From assembly GCF_006494775.1 (NCBI RefSeq), contig NZ_CP041146.1:3906001-3970000 (forward strand): a stretch of 64,000 nucleotides of DNA, written 5' to 3'. A program made the position numbers and the translations under genes. This stretch comes from Nocardioides humi (GTDB lineage Bacteria > Actinomycetota > Actinomycetes > Propionibacteriales > Nocardioidaceae). Numbering within the stretch: the first letter of the stretch is position 1; each line of letters starts with the position of its first letter. Below, piece by piece: positions 35,481 to 44,414 of this stretch. The notes under the pieces were generated by a model. That model saw nothing but the letters and a program-made list of their open reading frames with translations, was not told the DNA's origin and ran no database searches.

Positions 35481-36112
35481 TGCGTCTGCCCGTCGCCGCG
35501 GTCGCGCTGCTGGCGGCCGGGGTCCTGCTCACCGGCTGCGACGGCGTCGCGCCCTCCTTCGCCTGCAAGGTCGACGCCACGACGCCCGACCTGGTCCAGG
35601 ACCGCGAGGCCGCGGGCATCGCCGACTGCGACCCGGCGTCCTGGTCGGCCGGCGACGGCGCCGCCGCGCGGCTGCCCGACCTCGAGCTCGACTGCCTCGG
35701 CGGCGAGGCGGGGGCCGCGCTGTCCCGGGTCCACGGACCCGCGGTCCTCAACTTCTGGTCCTCCAACTGCGGCCCGTGCCGCAAGGAGATGCCGGCGCTG
35801 CAGGAGTTCTACGAGGAGTACGGCGACCGGATCACCGTCCTGGGCGTCAACTGGCTCGACACCTACCCCGGCGCCGCCATCGACCTCGCGCGGCTGAGCG
35901 GCGTCACCTACCCCTCGCTCGCCGACGGGTGCGGCGACCTGCAGGAGACCGACGCCCCGCTGGGGGCCGGGCTGCCCTTCTTCCTCTTCGTCGCCGAGGA
36001 CGGCACCGTCTCGAAGCCCCACACCGGCGGGGTCACCTCGTCCGACGAGGTGGTCGCGATGGTCGAGGAGACGCTCGGGATCGACCTCGCCGCCGCGAAG
36101 GCCACGCCGTGA
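35480..36112 (+). CDS. TlpA/ResA-like thioredoxin-fold lipoprotein
   Basis: A 210-aa exported lipoprotein. The signal peptide ends in the lipobox LLTGC (Cys20). The thioredoxin fold has the active site WSSNCGPCRKEMP (CxxC) and the cis-Pro region GLPFFLFV. It is expected to reduce or exchange disulfides at the outer membrane face. The ATG overlaps the nth stop by one base, and the gene ends in a GTGA overlap with the NUDIX gene. The position matches Rv3673c. Confidence 0.92.
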   Translation: MRLPVAAVALLAAGVLLTGCDGVAPSFACKVDATTPDLVQDREAAGIADCDPASWSAGDGAAARLPDLELDCLGGEAGAALSRVHGPAVLNFWSSNCGPCRKEMPALQEFYEEYGDRITVLGVNWLDTYPGAAIDLARLSGVTYPSLADGCGDLQETDAPLGAGLPFFLFVAEDGTVSKPHTGGVTSSDEVVAMVEETLGIDLAAAKATP

Positions 36113-36849
36113 GCGGCGTACCGGATGGCCTTCCGGACGGGCTGCCCGACTGGCTGCACCCGGTCGCGGAGGGCGCGCGGGGCATCCGCGGCAGCGAGCT
36201 GACCGCGTTCCTGCCGCCGAAGGACCGGCCGGTACGACGAGGCGCGGTGCTCATGCTCTTCGGCGACCACGACGTGCTGCTCACCGAGCGCGCCCACGAC
36301 ATGCGCTCCCACCCCGGGCAGGTCTCCTTCCCCGGCGGCAGCATCGACCCCGGCGAGACCATCGTCGAGGCCGCGCTGCGGGAGGCCGAGGAGGAGATCG
36401 GCGTCGACCCGACGGGTGTCGAGGTGTTCGGCACCCTGCCCGAGCTGTGGCTGCCGCCGTCCAATTTCGCGGTGACGCCGGTCCTCGGCTGGTGGCGCGA
36501 CCCGGCGCCGATCCGGGTCGCCTCGCCGCAGGAGGTGCATGCGATCCACCGGGTGACCCTGGAGGAGCTGTTCGCGCCGGAGCACCGGATCCAGGTCCGC
36601 CACCCCGGCGGCTGGACCGGGCCGGGCTTCCTCATCGGTCCCGACAAGGACGTCATCCTGTGGGGCTTCACCGGCGGCATCCTGACCCGGTTCTTCGACT
36701 TCCTCGGGTGGCTCCCCCCGGTGACGGATCCGCCGGTGCATAGTCTCCCGGACTACATGCTCGCCGAGCACGTCCGCCGGACGGCCGCCGCAGCAGCAGC
36801 CGACGAGGACGCGGGGGACGGCATGGACATCCTGGAGCCCAACGAGTGA
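36109..36849 (+). CDS. NUDIX hydrolase, CoA diphosphatase-like
   Basis: A 246-aa protein with a perfect NUDIX box (GGSIDPGETIVEAALREAEEEIGV region, about residues 79-101) and an upstream HPGQVSFPGG that marks the CoA diphosphatase (NUDT7/8) subgroup. GTG 36109 overlaps the upstream stop. An Ala-run and acidic tail end the protein. It lies just before marP, as in mycobacteria (Rv3672c). Confidence 0.92.
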   Translation: MSGVPDGLPDGLPDWLHPVAEGARGIRGSELTAFLPPKDRPVRRGAVLMLFGDHDVLLTERAHDMRSHPGQVSFPGGSIDPGETIVEAALREAEEEIGVDPTGVEVFGTLPELWLPPSNFAVTPVLGWWRDPAPIRVASPQEVHAIHRVTLEELFAPEHRIQVRHPGGWTGPGFLIGPDKDVILWGFTGGILTRFFDFLGWLPPVTDPPVHSLPDYMLAEHVRRTAAAAAADEDAGDGMDILEPNE

Positions 36850-38021
36850 ACCTCCTCGACTGGCTGCTGCTGATCCTCGTCGCCGCGTACGCCCTCTCCG
36901 GCTACTGGCAGGGGTTCATCACCGGCGCCTTCGCCACCATCGGCCTCCTCTCGGGCGGCCTCGGCGGCATCCTGCTCGCGCCGCTGGTCCTCGGCGGCCT
37001 CGAGCCGTCCCTGGCGGTCTCCCTGGGCGCGCTGTTCATCGTGATCCTGTGCGCCTCGCTCGGCCAGGCCGTCCTGCAGTACGCCGGCGCGCGGGTCCGC
37101 GAGCGGATCACCTGGCAGCCGGCCCGGGCGCTGGACGCGGTCGGCGGCGCGCTGCTGAGCGCGCTCGCCGTACTCCTCGTGGCGTGGGCCCTCGGCGTCG
37201 CGATCTCCGGCACCCGGATCGGCTCGGTCACCTCGATGGTCCGCAGCTCCGTGGTGCTCTCGAAGGTCAACGACGTGCTGCCGGAGTCGGCCCCGAGCAC
37301 GCTCCAGGCGTTCAACAACGTGGTCGGCACGGGCTTCTTCCCGCGCTACCTCGAGCCGTTCGCGCCGGAGCGGATCGTGGAGGTCGCCCCGGGGCCCTCC
37401 GAGCTCCCCGGCTCGGCCAAGGTCAAGGCGACCCAGTCGAGCGTGGTGAAGATCCGCGGCGGCAACCGATGCGGCCGCGGCGTCGAGGGCACCGGCTTCG
37501 TGTTCGCCGAGGACCGCGTGATGACCAACGCCCACGTCGTCGCCGGCGTCGACGACCCGGAGGTCAGCATCGGCGGCGGCACCGAGCTCGCGCGGGTGGT
37601 GCTCTACGACCGCGAGCTCGACATCGCCGTCCTCGCCCTCGAGACCGACGACGCCCCCGTGCTGAAGTTCGACAAGACCGTCGGCGCCGAGGACCCCGTG
37701 GCGATCGTGGGATACCCGCAGGACGGTCCCTTCGACGTCCAGACCGGCCGGGTCCGCGCGATGCAGAACCTCCGCTCGCCCGACATCTACGGCGCCGGCA
37801 CCGTCGTCCGCGAGGTCTACTCCCTGCGGGGCCTGGTCCGCCCCGGCAACTCCGGCGGCCCGATCGTCACGCCCCAGGGCAAGGTCGCCGGCGTCGTGTT
37901 CGCCGCGTCCGTCACCGACCCCGAGACCGGGTACGCCCTCACCGCCCAGCAGGTCCAGGACAGCGCCCGCGCCGGTACCGCCTCCGACACCGAGGTGAGC
38001 ACCGGTGACTGTGCGTCGTGA
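36846..38021 (+). CDS. marP: Membrane-anchored serine protease MarP
   Basis: A periplasmic trypsin-like protease with a CvpA-like N-terminal membrane domain of about four helices (residues 1-115). The protease domain shows His230 (MTNAHVVAG), Asp259 (LDIAVLAL) and Ser336 (RPGNSGGPIV). A Cys near residue 208 and a final Cys may form the regulatory disulfide known in MarP. The 391-aa length and position after nth-thioredoxin-NUDIX match Rv3671c, needed for acid resistance in M. tuberculosis. GTG 36846 overlaps the NUDIX stop. Confidence 0.92.
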   Translation: MNLLDWLLLILVAAYALSGYWQGFITGAFATIGLLSGGLGGILLAPLVLGGLEPSLAVSLGALFIVILCASLGQAVLQYAGARVRERITWQPARALDAVGGALLSALAVLLVAWALGVAISGTRIGSVTSMVRSSVVLSKVNDVLPESAPSTLQAFNNVVGTGFFPRYLEPFAPERIVEVAPGPSELPGSAKVKATQSSVVKIRGGNRCGRGVEGTGFVFAEDRVMTNAHVVAGVDDPEVSIGGGTELARVVLYDRELDIAVLALETDDAPVLKFDKTVGAEDPVAIVGYPQDGPFDVQTGRVRAMQNLRSPDIYGAGTVVREVYSLRGLVRPGNSGGPIVTPQGKVAGVVFAASVTDPETGYALTAQQVQDSARAGTASDTEVSTGDCAS

Positions 38022-38023
38022 GT

Positions 38024-38118
38024 GTATGGATCCCCGGATATCCGGGGATCCATACGCTTGTCAGGGGTTGCAACCCCCACTAAGTGCATGAATCCCGGAT
38101 ATCCGGGGATTCATGCAC
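38024..38118. repeat. Palindromic repeat family P, copy 1
   Basis: A 32-bp perfect palindrome without loop (38024-38055, centre CCGGATATCCGG) begins 2 bases after marP. Next come CTTGTCAGGGGTTGCAACCC (38057-38076) and a second near-palindrome (38084-38118, ends GTGCATGAAT/ATTCATGCAC). The same blocks occur at 62289-62355. It may act as a terminator for marP or as a REP-like element. Confidence 0.85.
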
Positions 38119-38147
38119 CAGGCGCGTACGCCATAGTGACCGCATGA

Positions 38148-38423
38148 CCGGGCCGTCGCCGATGTACCCCGCGGCACCTGATCGCCGCCGCGAAGATCGC
38201 CGTACCTCGCGCCGTGCTCTCCGTCATCGACCGCGCCATCCAGCTCCACGGCGCCGCCGGCGTCAGCGACGTGACGCCGCTGGCCTCGCTCTACGGCTGG
38301 CACCGCGCGATGCGGATCTTCGACGGCCCCGACGAGGCCCACCTGACCACCCTCGGGCGCGCGGAGCTGAGCCGCGAGCCGCTGTTCGACCTCCCGCCCG
38401 TCCTGCACGACCAGTTCCGCTGA
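38148..38423 (+). pseudogene. Acyl-CoA dehydrogenase remnant (C-terminal part only)
   Basis: From about 38172 the frame reads RHLIAAAKIAVPRAVLSVIDRAIQLHGAAG, then YGWHRAMRIFDGPDEAHLTTLGRAEL, the C-terminal flavin/CoA-facing helices of an acyl-CoA dehydrogenase. The first about 300 residues are missing, and an in-frame TGA lies at 38145-38147. The remnant sits directly after palindromic repeat P and just before the enoyl-CoA hydratase gene, so a deletion ending at the repeat probably removed the rest. Confidence 0.75.
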
Positions 38424-38442
38424 CACTCACGAGGACCGACCC

Positions 38443-39219
38443 ATGACCGAGACCTTCGTCCGCTACGAGTACGCCGACGGCATCGCCCGGATCACCCTCG
38501 CCGACGGCGACCGCGGCAATCCGATCCATCCCGGCTCGGTGGGGCAGCTCCACGACGCCGTCCGCGCCGCGCACCGCGACGGCGCGCGGGTCGTCGTCCT
38601 GGCGGCCGAGGGCCGGTTCTTCTCCGTCGGCGGCGACCTCGGCGCCTTCGCGACCGCGGAGGAGCCCGGGGCCTTCATCGACGACCTCGCCGACGCGCTG
38701 CACCGGGTCGTCAGCGAGCTGGTCCGCTCCGACGCGATCGTCGTGAGCGTGGTCCAGGGCACCGCCGCCGGCGCCGGGTTCCCGCTCGCCGCCGCGGCCG
38801 ACATCGTGCTCGCCGCCGTCCGCGCGAGATTCAGCCTCGCCTACACCAAGGTCGGCCTCTCGCCCGACGGCGGCAGCTCGCTGCTCGTCCACACCCTCGG
38901 TCTGCACCGCGCGCTGCGCCTCGCCCTCCTCGGCGACCTGCTCACCGCCCAGGAGGCGTACGACGCCGGGCTGGTCGCGCGCGTCGTACCCGCCGACGAG
39001 CTGGCCGCCACCGCCGACCAGGTCGTGTCCGACCTCGCGGCCGGCTCCGCGCCCGCCCAGGCCGCCGCCAAGCGGCTGCTCCGTGAGGTCGCCGCGCCCG
39101 CGCCGGAGACCGCGCTGCGCAAGGAGACCCTCTCGATCCGGGCCCTCGCCGACGGTGCGGACGGTCGGGAGGGCATCGCCGCGTTCCTGGAGAAGAGGGA
39201 GCCGAGGTTCGGCGACTGA
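38443..39219 (+). CDS. Enoyl-CoA hydratase/isomerase family protein
   Basis: A 258-aa crotonase-fold enzyme. The oxyanion-hole parts are GRFFSVGGDLGAF and VQGTAAGAGFPLAAAADIVLA. The usual catalytic Glu positions hold SLAYTKVGLSPDGGSS, so it may be an isomerase or a hydratase lacking one Glu. It lies 19 bases after the acyl-CoA dehydrogenase remnant, suggesting an old fatty-acyl or steroid side-chain operon. ATG 38443 follows GAGGACC. Confidence 0.88.
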   Translation: MTETFVRYEYADGIARITLADGDRGNPIHPGSVGQLHDAVRAAHRDGARVVVLAAEGRFFSVGGDLGAFATAEEPGAFIDDLADALHRVVSELVRSDAIVVSVVQGTAAGAGFPLAAAADIVLAAVRARFSLAYTKVGLSPDGGSSLLVHTLGLHRALRLALLGDLLTAQEAYDAGLVARVVPADELAATADQVVSDLAAGSAPAQAAAKRLLREVAAPAPETALRKETLSIRALADGADGREGIAAFLEKREPRFGD

Positions 39220-39226
39220 TCGCGCG

Positions 39227-40135
39227 TCAGGTACGTGCGGTGTCCGGCACCGGTGCCGCCTCGTGCCGGACCGGGCAGCCACCGACCCCCGGAACCGGGA
39301 ACGTGCCGAGCGCGTCGAGACGGTAACCGTCCGGGTAGCTCTTGATCCGCGGCAGGTCGGCCGTGAAGGTCGGCCTGCGGTTCGACGGTGTGTACCGCAG
39401 CAGCCGGGCACGCGCCCGCATCGCGCCGAGACTCAGCCGGCGGACCAGCGGGCTGGGCTCGGCGTACGCGAAGGCGTCGAGCAGCGGCCGGTCCATGAGG
39501 GCGCGGCTGAACACCTCGACCGGCTTGCGCAGCGGCCGCGGGTAGAAGGTGGTGAGCAGGCGCAGCGTCGAGTCGGCGACACGCCGGCCGCCGGCGTCGA
39601 AGTCGAAGTGGGCGCGCTCGTAGTCGTCCATCAGGTGCATGAACTCGTCGTAGGTCTCGGGGATGTCCTTGATCCCCATGTGCCGGCCCAGTGCGCGGTA
39701 GTAGTTGACGCTCGCCCGCAGCTCGGTGGCGGTGAGCGGGCGCCAGCCGTAGTCGTCGAGCCAGCGCTTGGGGATCACGACGAAGGTCGACAGCACATAG
39801 CGGAAGTCGTCGTTGGAGATGTCGTACGCCTTGTGCATCTGGTTGATCCGGCGCAGCGCGGCCTTGCCGGCCGCCGAGTCGAAGCCATGCACGAAGGGCG
39901 CCTCGAGCAGCAGGGCGGTGTCGTCGTACCGCTTCTGGACGGCGCCGGTGAACGCGCCGGTCTCGTCGAGCAGCCGCCCGATGCTGGGCACGGCGTAGGT
40001 GCGGAACAGCGCGAAGCTGAGCGCCTGCGTGATGTCCCAGGTGAACTCGTAGAGCGTGAGGTTCTGGACGATCTCGACGTAGTCGGTCTCCGGGTCCAGC
40101 GATTCGTTGCGGTCGCGCCAGAGCGTCTTCCCCAT
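39227..40135 (-). CDS. MpaB-like oxygenase (DUF2236 family)
   Basis: A 302-aa protein of the oxygenase MpaB/latex-clearing-protein-like family, haem proteins that cleave isoprenoid chains. Conserved parts are HGFDSAAGKAALRRINQMHKAYDISNDDFRYVLSTFVVIPKRW and the YRALGRHMGIKDIPETYDEF region with likely haem-site His/Arg/Lys residues. There is no signal peptide, so it is cytosolic. It is divergent from the old-yellow-enzyme gene, with a KstR-like operator in between (40160-40173). Confidence 0.82.
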   Translation of the reverse strand: MGKTLWRDRNESLDPETDYVEIVQNLTLYEFTWDITQALSFALFRTYAVPSIGRLLDETGAFTGAVQKRYDDTALLLEAPFVHGFDSAAGKAALRRINQMHKAYDISNDDFRYVLSTFVVIPKRWLDDYGWRPLTATELRASVNYYRALGRHMGIKDIPETYDEFMHLMDDYERAHFDFDAGGRRVADSTLRLLTTFYPRPLRKPVEVFSRALMDRPLLDAFAYAEPSPLVRRLSLGAMRARARLLRYTPSNRRPTFTADLPRIKSYPDGYRLDALGTFPVPGVGGCPVRHEAAPVPDTART

Positions 40136-40159
40136 GCGCCGACGATAGCCCCCCAGCGC

Positions 40160-40173
40160 TAGAACGTGTTCCA
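40160..40173. promoter_or_regulatory. KstR-like operator between divergent oxygenase and OYE genes
   Basis: TAGAACGTGTTCCA fits the pattern tnnAACnnGTTnnA recognised by the TetR-family steroid regulator KstR. It is 24 bases upstream of the MpaB-like start and 22 upstream of the OYE start. A second such site is at 41372. Binding is inference. Confidence 0.6.
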
Positions 40174-40195
40174 GATCTGGGCCTAGAGTGCCCGG

Positions 40196-41374
40196 GTGAG
40201 CACTCCCGACGTCTTCGCCCCGGCCGACCTGGGTCCGGTCCGGCTGCGCAACCGGACGGTCAAGGCCGCCACCTTCGAGGGGCGTACGCCGGACGGCGTG
40301 GTCACCGACGAGCTGATCGCCTATCACCGCGCGCCCGCGGTCGGCGGAGTCGGGCTGACGACGGTCGCCTATCTCGCGGTGGCGCCCGAGGGCCGGACCC
40401 ACCGCGAGCAGATCGTCGTGGGGGAGCGGACCCTGCCGGGCCTCGCGCGGCTGGCCGACGAGATCCACGCGACCGGCGCCGCGATCGCCGGCCAGGTGGG
40501 CCACGCCGGCCCGGTCGCCAACGGCCGCTCCAACGGCGTGCCCGCGATCGCGGCCAGTCCGATGCCGAGCCCGCTGTCGATGCAGCTGATCCGGTCCGCG
40601 ACCGAGCGCGACCTGGCCCGGGTCACCCGGGCGTACGTCGACGCGGCGAGGGTGCTGGTGCGCGCCGGCTTCGACGTGCTCGAGCTGCACATGGCGCACT
40701 CGTACCTCATCTCCTCCTTCCTCGCCCCCGGCCTCAACCGCCGCCGCGACCGCTGGGGCGGCCCGCTGGAGCGGCGGGGCCGGCTCGCGCGGCAGATCGC
40801 GCGCGTCGTACGCGAGGAGGTGGGGTCCTCGGTCGCCGTCACCGCCAAGGTCTCGGTCTCCGACGGCTTCGCCGGAGGCGTCACGACCGCGATGAGCGTC
40901 GAGCTGGCCCAGCTGCTGGAGGCCGACGGCCACCTCGACGCGCTCCAGCTCTCGGGCGGCTCGTCGCTGATGAACCCGATGTACCTGTTCCGCGGCGAGG
41001 CGCCGGTCGCGGAGTTCGCCGCGACCATGCCGCCGCTCGTCCGGTGGGGGATGCGTACGCCGATGGGGCGCGGCTTCCTCAAGCGCTACGCCTTCGAGGA
41101 GGCCTACTTCCGGCCCAAGGCGCTGGAGGTGCGGGGCGCGGTGGCCATGCCGCTCATGCTGCTCGGCGGGATCAACCGGCTCGAGACGATGCGGCAGGCG
41201 ATGGCCGACGGCTTCGACTTCGTGGCGATGGGGCGCGCGCTGCTGCGCGAGCCGGACCTCGTCGACCGGCTCCGCGCGGGCGTCGTACGCACGGGGATCT
41301 GCAGCCACTGCAACCGGTGCATGCCGACCATCTACTCCGGCACCCGGTGCCCGGAGGCCCTTCCCACAAACTAG
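40196..41374 (+). CDS. Old-yellow-enzyme-like NADH:flavin oxidoreductase
   Basis: A 392-aa TIM-barrel flavoprotein of the OYE/2,4-dienoyl-CoA reductase family. Visible are RLRNRTVKAATFEG (N-terminal FMN strand), GQVGHAGPVANG, ELHMAHSYLISSFLAPGLNRRRDRWGG and the C-terminal FMN phosphate site LLGGINRLETM...FVAMGRALLREPDLV. A Cys-rich end (CSHCNRCMPTIYSGTRC) resembles the partial Fe-S loop of dienoyl-CoA reductases. It probably reduces an activated C=C bond of a steroid- or terpenoid-like substrate. GTG 40196 follows a KstR-like site. Confidence 0.88.
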   Translation: MSTPDVFAPADLGPVRLRNRTVKAATFEGRTPDGVVTDELIAYHRAPAVGGVGLTTVAYLAVAPEGRTHREQIVVGERTLPGLARLADEIHATGAAIAGQVGHAGPVANGRSNGVPAIAASPMPSPLSMQLIRSATERDLARVTRAYVDAARVLVRAGFDVLELHMAHSYLISSFLAPGLNRRRDRWGGPLERRGRLARQIARVVREEVGSSVAVTAKVSVSDGFAGGVTTAMSVELAQLLEADGHLDALQLSGGSSLMNPMYLFRGEAPVAEFAATMPPLVRWGMRTPMGRGFLKRYAFEEAYFRPKALEVRGAVAMPLMLLGGINRLETMRQAMADGFDFVAMGRALLREPDLVDRLRAGVVRTGICSHCNRCMPTIYSGTRCPEALPTN

Positions 41375-41385
41375 AACTCGTTCTA
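41372..41385. promoter_or_regulatory. KstR-like operator upstream of the DapB-like gene
   Basis: TAGAACTCGTTCTA fits tnnAACnnGTTnnA and is nearly fully palindromic (CTAGAACT/CGTTCTAG, 41371-41386). It overlaps the OYE stop and lies 11 bases before the next ATG, so the DapB-like gene probably has its own promoter here. Confidence 0.65.
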
Positions 41386-41396
41386 GATTGACCCGC

Positions 41397-42509
41397 ATGT
41401 CACAGACCATCCCTGAGAAGCCGCTGCGGGTCGTCGTCTGGTCCACGGGGACGATCGGGCGCCACGCGATCGTCGGCGTCGACGCCCACCCCGACCTCGA
41501 GCTGGTGGGCGTGTGGACGTCCACGCCCGAGAAGCACGGTCAGGACGCGGGCATCCTCGCCGGCCTCGACCGCGAGCTCGGGGTCAGGGCGACCACCGAC
41601 CGCGACGAGCTGGTCGCGCTGCGCCCGGACTGCATCGTGCACGGCGCGATGACCGACGACCGGGTCTTCGAGTCGATCGCCGACCTCACCGAGCTGATCC
41701 GGGACGGCGTCAACGTGGTCTCGTCCGGCCCGGTGATCCTGCTCCACGGTGACGGGACCCTCCCGCCCGAGATGATCGAGCAGATCGACGAGGCCGGCCG
41801 GCAGGGCGACGCCAGCCTGCACGTCAACGGGATCGATCCGGGCTTCGCCAACGACGTGCTGCCGCTCGTGCTCACCAGTCTCAGCCAGCGCATCGACCAC
41901 GTCACGGTCAGCGAGATCGCCGACTACTCGACGTACTACCAGCCGGTGGTGATGCGCGACCTGTTCGGCTTCGGGCAGCCGCTGGACGCCAAGCCGCTGC
42001 TGTGGGAGCCCGGGATCCTCACCACGGCGTGGGGTCCGGTGGTGCGGGTGATCGCGGCGGGGCTCGGCGTGACCCTCGACGAGCCGCTGATCGAGGAGGT
42101 CGACCGGCGCCCGGCGCCGCGCGACACGAGGACGGTGTCGCTGGACGTGGCGGAGGGCACCATGGGGGCCGTCCGCTTCCGGGTCATCGGCACCGCGGAC
42201 GGCGTCCCGCGGATCACCCTGGAGCACGTCACGCGGACGGCGGCCGACCAGGTCCCCGAGTGGCCCACGCCCGCCGAGGGCGACGGCTGCTACCGCGTGG
42301 AGATCGCCGGCGAGCCGTGCATGAAGCTGGAGTTCACCCACCACGGCGAGCACGGCGACCACAACGTCTCCGGCATGATCGTCACCGCGCAGCGGCTGAT
42401 CAACGCGATCCCCGCGGTGGTCGCCGCGAGGCCGGGCCTGGTGACCGCGCTCGACCTCCCGCTCGTGACCGGCCGCGGTCTGGTCGCGGGAACCGGAGGG
42501 AGGCGATGA
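41397..42509 (+). CDS. DapB-like NAD(P)-dependent dehydrogenase
   Basis: A 370-aa protein with an N-terminal Rossmann fold ([35 protein letters not shown]) and a C-terminal domain found in dihydrodipicolinate reductase-like and 2,4-diaminopentanoate dehydrogenase-like proteins. The substrate is unknown. ATG 41397 has no ribosome-binding site, and with the operator so near the transcript may be leaderless. The last bases overlap the SDR start (ATGA). Confidence 0.8.
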   Translation: MSQTIPEKPLRVVVWSTGTIGRHAIVGVDAHPDLELVGVWTSTPEKHGQDAGILAGLDRELGVRATTDRDELVALRPDCIVHGAMTDDRVFESIADLTELIRDGVNVVSSGPVILLHGDGTLPPEMIEQIDEAGRQGDASLHVNGIDPGFANDVLPLVLTSLSQRIDHVTVSEIADYSTYYQPVVMRDLFGFGQPLDAKPLLWEPGILTTAWGPVVRVIAAGLGVTLDEPLIEEVDRRPAPRDTRTVSLDVAEGTMGAVRFRVIGTADGVPRITLEHVTRTAADQVPEWPTPAEGDGCYRVEIAGEPCMKLEFTHHGEHGDHNVSGMIVTAQRLINAIPAVVAARPGLVTALDLPLVTGRGLVAGTGGRR

Positions 42510-43330
42510 GCATCCTCGACCGGTTCCGGCTCACCGACCACGTCGCCGTGGTCACCGGCGCCGGCCGCGGGATCGGCGCCGCCACGGCCGTCGCGCTCGC
42601 CGAGGCCGGCGCGGACGTCGTGATCTCGTCGCGGACCGAGAGCCAGCTGGCCGACGTCGCGGCCCGGGTCGAGGCGGCCGGGCGCCGGGCGGTCGTCGTA
42701 CCGGCCGATCTCGCGCACACCGAGGAGGTCGCGGGCCTCGCCGAGCGGGCGTACGACGCCTTCGGTCGGCTCGACGTCGTCGTCAACAACGTCGGCGGCA
42801 CCATCCCGAACGCCTTCCTCGACACCGACGTGGCCTACCTCGAGGAGGCCTTCCACTTCAACGTCGCCACCGCGCACGCGCTCAGCCGGGCGGCGGCCCC
42901 GCTGATGCTGCGGTCCGCAGGGGACGGGCGGCAGAAGTCGATCACCTCGATCTCCTCGGCGATGGGCCGCCTGGCCGGGCGCGGGTACCTCGCCTACGGC
43001 ACCGCCAAGGCCGCCCTCGCGCACTGGTCGCGGCTGGCCGCCACCGACCTCAGCCCGCAGATCCGGGTGAACGGCGTCTTCGTCGGGTCGGTGATGACGA
43101 GCGCGCTGGAGTTCGTGGCCGGCGTACCGGAGACGAAGGCCCAGTTGGAGCAGGCGACCCCGCTCGGCCGGATCGGCGAGGCCGAGGACATCGCCGCCGC
43201 GGTGGTCTATCTCGCCTCGCCGGCGGGGAAGTACGTCACCGGCAAGATGCTCGAGGTCGACGGCGGCATCCAGGAGCCGAATCTCGACCTTCGCCTGCCC
43301 GACCTCCGCCCGGAAGTGAACGGCGCCTAG
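42506..43330 (+). CDS. Short-chain dehydrogenase/reductase
   Basis: A 274-aa classical [18 protein letters not shown] (cofactor binding), NNVGG, catalytic Ser in [15 protein letters not shown] (Tyr/Lys) and the C-terminal [15 protein letters not shown]. The acidic/basic residues after beta-2 (SSRTESQL) suggest NADP(H). It is translationally coupled to the DapB-like gene. It probably oxidises or reduces a hydroxyl group in the same catabolic route. Confidence 0.93.
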   Translation: MSILDRFRLTDHVAVVTGAGRGIGAATAVALAEAGADVVISSRTESQLADVAARVEAAGRRAVVVPADLAHTEEVAGLAERAYDAFGRLDVVVNNVGGTIPNAFLDTDVAYLEEAFHFNVATAHALSRAAAPLMLRSAGDGRQKSITSISSAMGRLAGRGYLAYGTAKAALAHWSRLAATDLSPQIRVNGVFVGSVMTSALEFVAGVPETKAQLEQATPLGRIGEAEDIAAAVVYLASPAGKYVTGKMLEVDGGIQEPNLDLRLPDLRPEVNGA

Positions 43331-43339
43331 AGTGACTCC

Positions 43340-44410
43340 ATGACCACTGGAGGGATCGCCACCGGCCATGCCATCTCGCCCGACTCCGGCCGGCACTGGG
43401 CCGACGAGGGCGCGTGGCAGGTCGCCGAGGGCATCCACCGGATCCCGCTGCCGCTGCCGATGGACGCGCTCAAGGCGGTCAACGTCTACGTCATCCAGGG
43501 CGACGACGGGCTCACCCTGATCGACGGCGGCTGGTCGATCCCGGTCGCCCGCGACCTGCTCGACCGGTCGCTGCGCTCGATCGGCTCCGGCTTCGGTGAC
43601 ATCAAGAGGTTCCTGGTCACCCACGTCCACCGCGACCACTTCACGCTCGCCACGGTCCTCGGCCACGAGTACGGCGCCGACGTGGTCCTCGGCGCCGAGG
43701 AGCGGCCCGCGCTCGAGCTGCTCCACCGGGCGTCCACGGCCGACGTGGGCGAGAGCCCCTTCCTCGCCGTGCTCCGCACCGCCGGTGCGGAGGAGATCGC
43801 CCAGCAGTGGGCCGCCGGCCACGACGGCGAGCTCCCCAAGGCCGCCGACTGGGCGTTCCCCGACCTGTGGCTCGACGGCGACCGCACCTTCGACATCGGC
43901 CGCCGCCTGCTCGACGCCGTGCACACCCCCGGCCACACGCCGGGCCACTACGTGTTCGCCGACCAGGCCGAGGGCGTGCTGTTCGCCGGCGACCACGTGC
44001 TGCCGACGATCACCCCGTCGATCGGGTTCACCGTGCCGCCCTCCGAGCAGCCGCTCGGCCAGTTCATGGCCTCCCTCGCCCGCGTCCGCGAGCTCCCCGA
44101 CCTGCGCATCCTGCCCGCCCACGGCCCGGTCGCCCCGTCGTCGTACGAGCGCGTCGACGAGCTCCTCGCCCACCACGAGCACCGCCTCGCCCTCTGCCTG
44201 GCCTCGGTGAAGGAGCGCGGCTCGGTCACCTCGCTCGTGGTCGCCAAGGACCTCGGCTGGACCCGGCACGAGCGGGCGTTCGGCGAGCTCGACGTGTTCA
44301 GCCAGGGCATGGCCGCGATGGAGACCAAGGCCCACCTCGACCTGCTCGTCGCGCGTGGCCAGGTCAGCGCGGTGGACCGCCCGGACGGGGTCGTCTACAC
44401 CGCGGTCTGA
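43340..44410 (+). CDS. Metallo-beta-lactamase-fold hydrolase
   Basis: A 356-aa MBL enzyme: NVYVIQGDDGLTLIDGG, LVTHVHRDHFTLA (HxHxDH), TPGHTPGHYVF, LFAGDHVLP and PAHGPV. It carries a C-terminal winged-helix-like domain (ERVDELLAHHEHRLALCL), as in many thioesterase/nuclease-like MBL proteins. It follows the SDR by 9 bases and is the last gene of the block. An acyl-CoA thioesterase or lactonase role is possible but not shown. Confidence 0.88.
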   Translation: MTTGGIATGHAISPDSGRHWADEGAWQVAEGIHRIPLPLPMDALKAVNVYVIQGDDGLTLIDGGWSIPVARDLLDRSLRSIGSGFGDIKRFLVTHVHRDHFTLATVLGHEYGADVVLGAEERPALELLHRASTADVGESPFLAVLRTAGAEEIAQQWAAGHDGELPKAADWAFPDLWLDGDRTFDIGRRLLDAVHTPGHTPGHYVFADQAEGVLFAGDHVLPTITPSIGFTVPPSEQPLGQFMASLARVRELPDLRILPAHGPVAPSSYERVDELLAHHEHRLALCLASVKERGSVTSLVVAKDLGWTRHERAFGELDVFSQGMAAMETKAHLDLLVARGQVSAVDRPDGVVYTAV

Positions 44411-44414
44411 CGTG

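Noticed and set aside
38084..38446. 120-codon forward frame starting in the palindrome
   Set aside because: Arg-rich shadow of the acyl-CoA dehydrogenase remnant, which has recognisable sequence in another frame.
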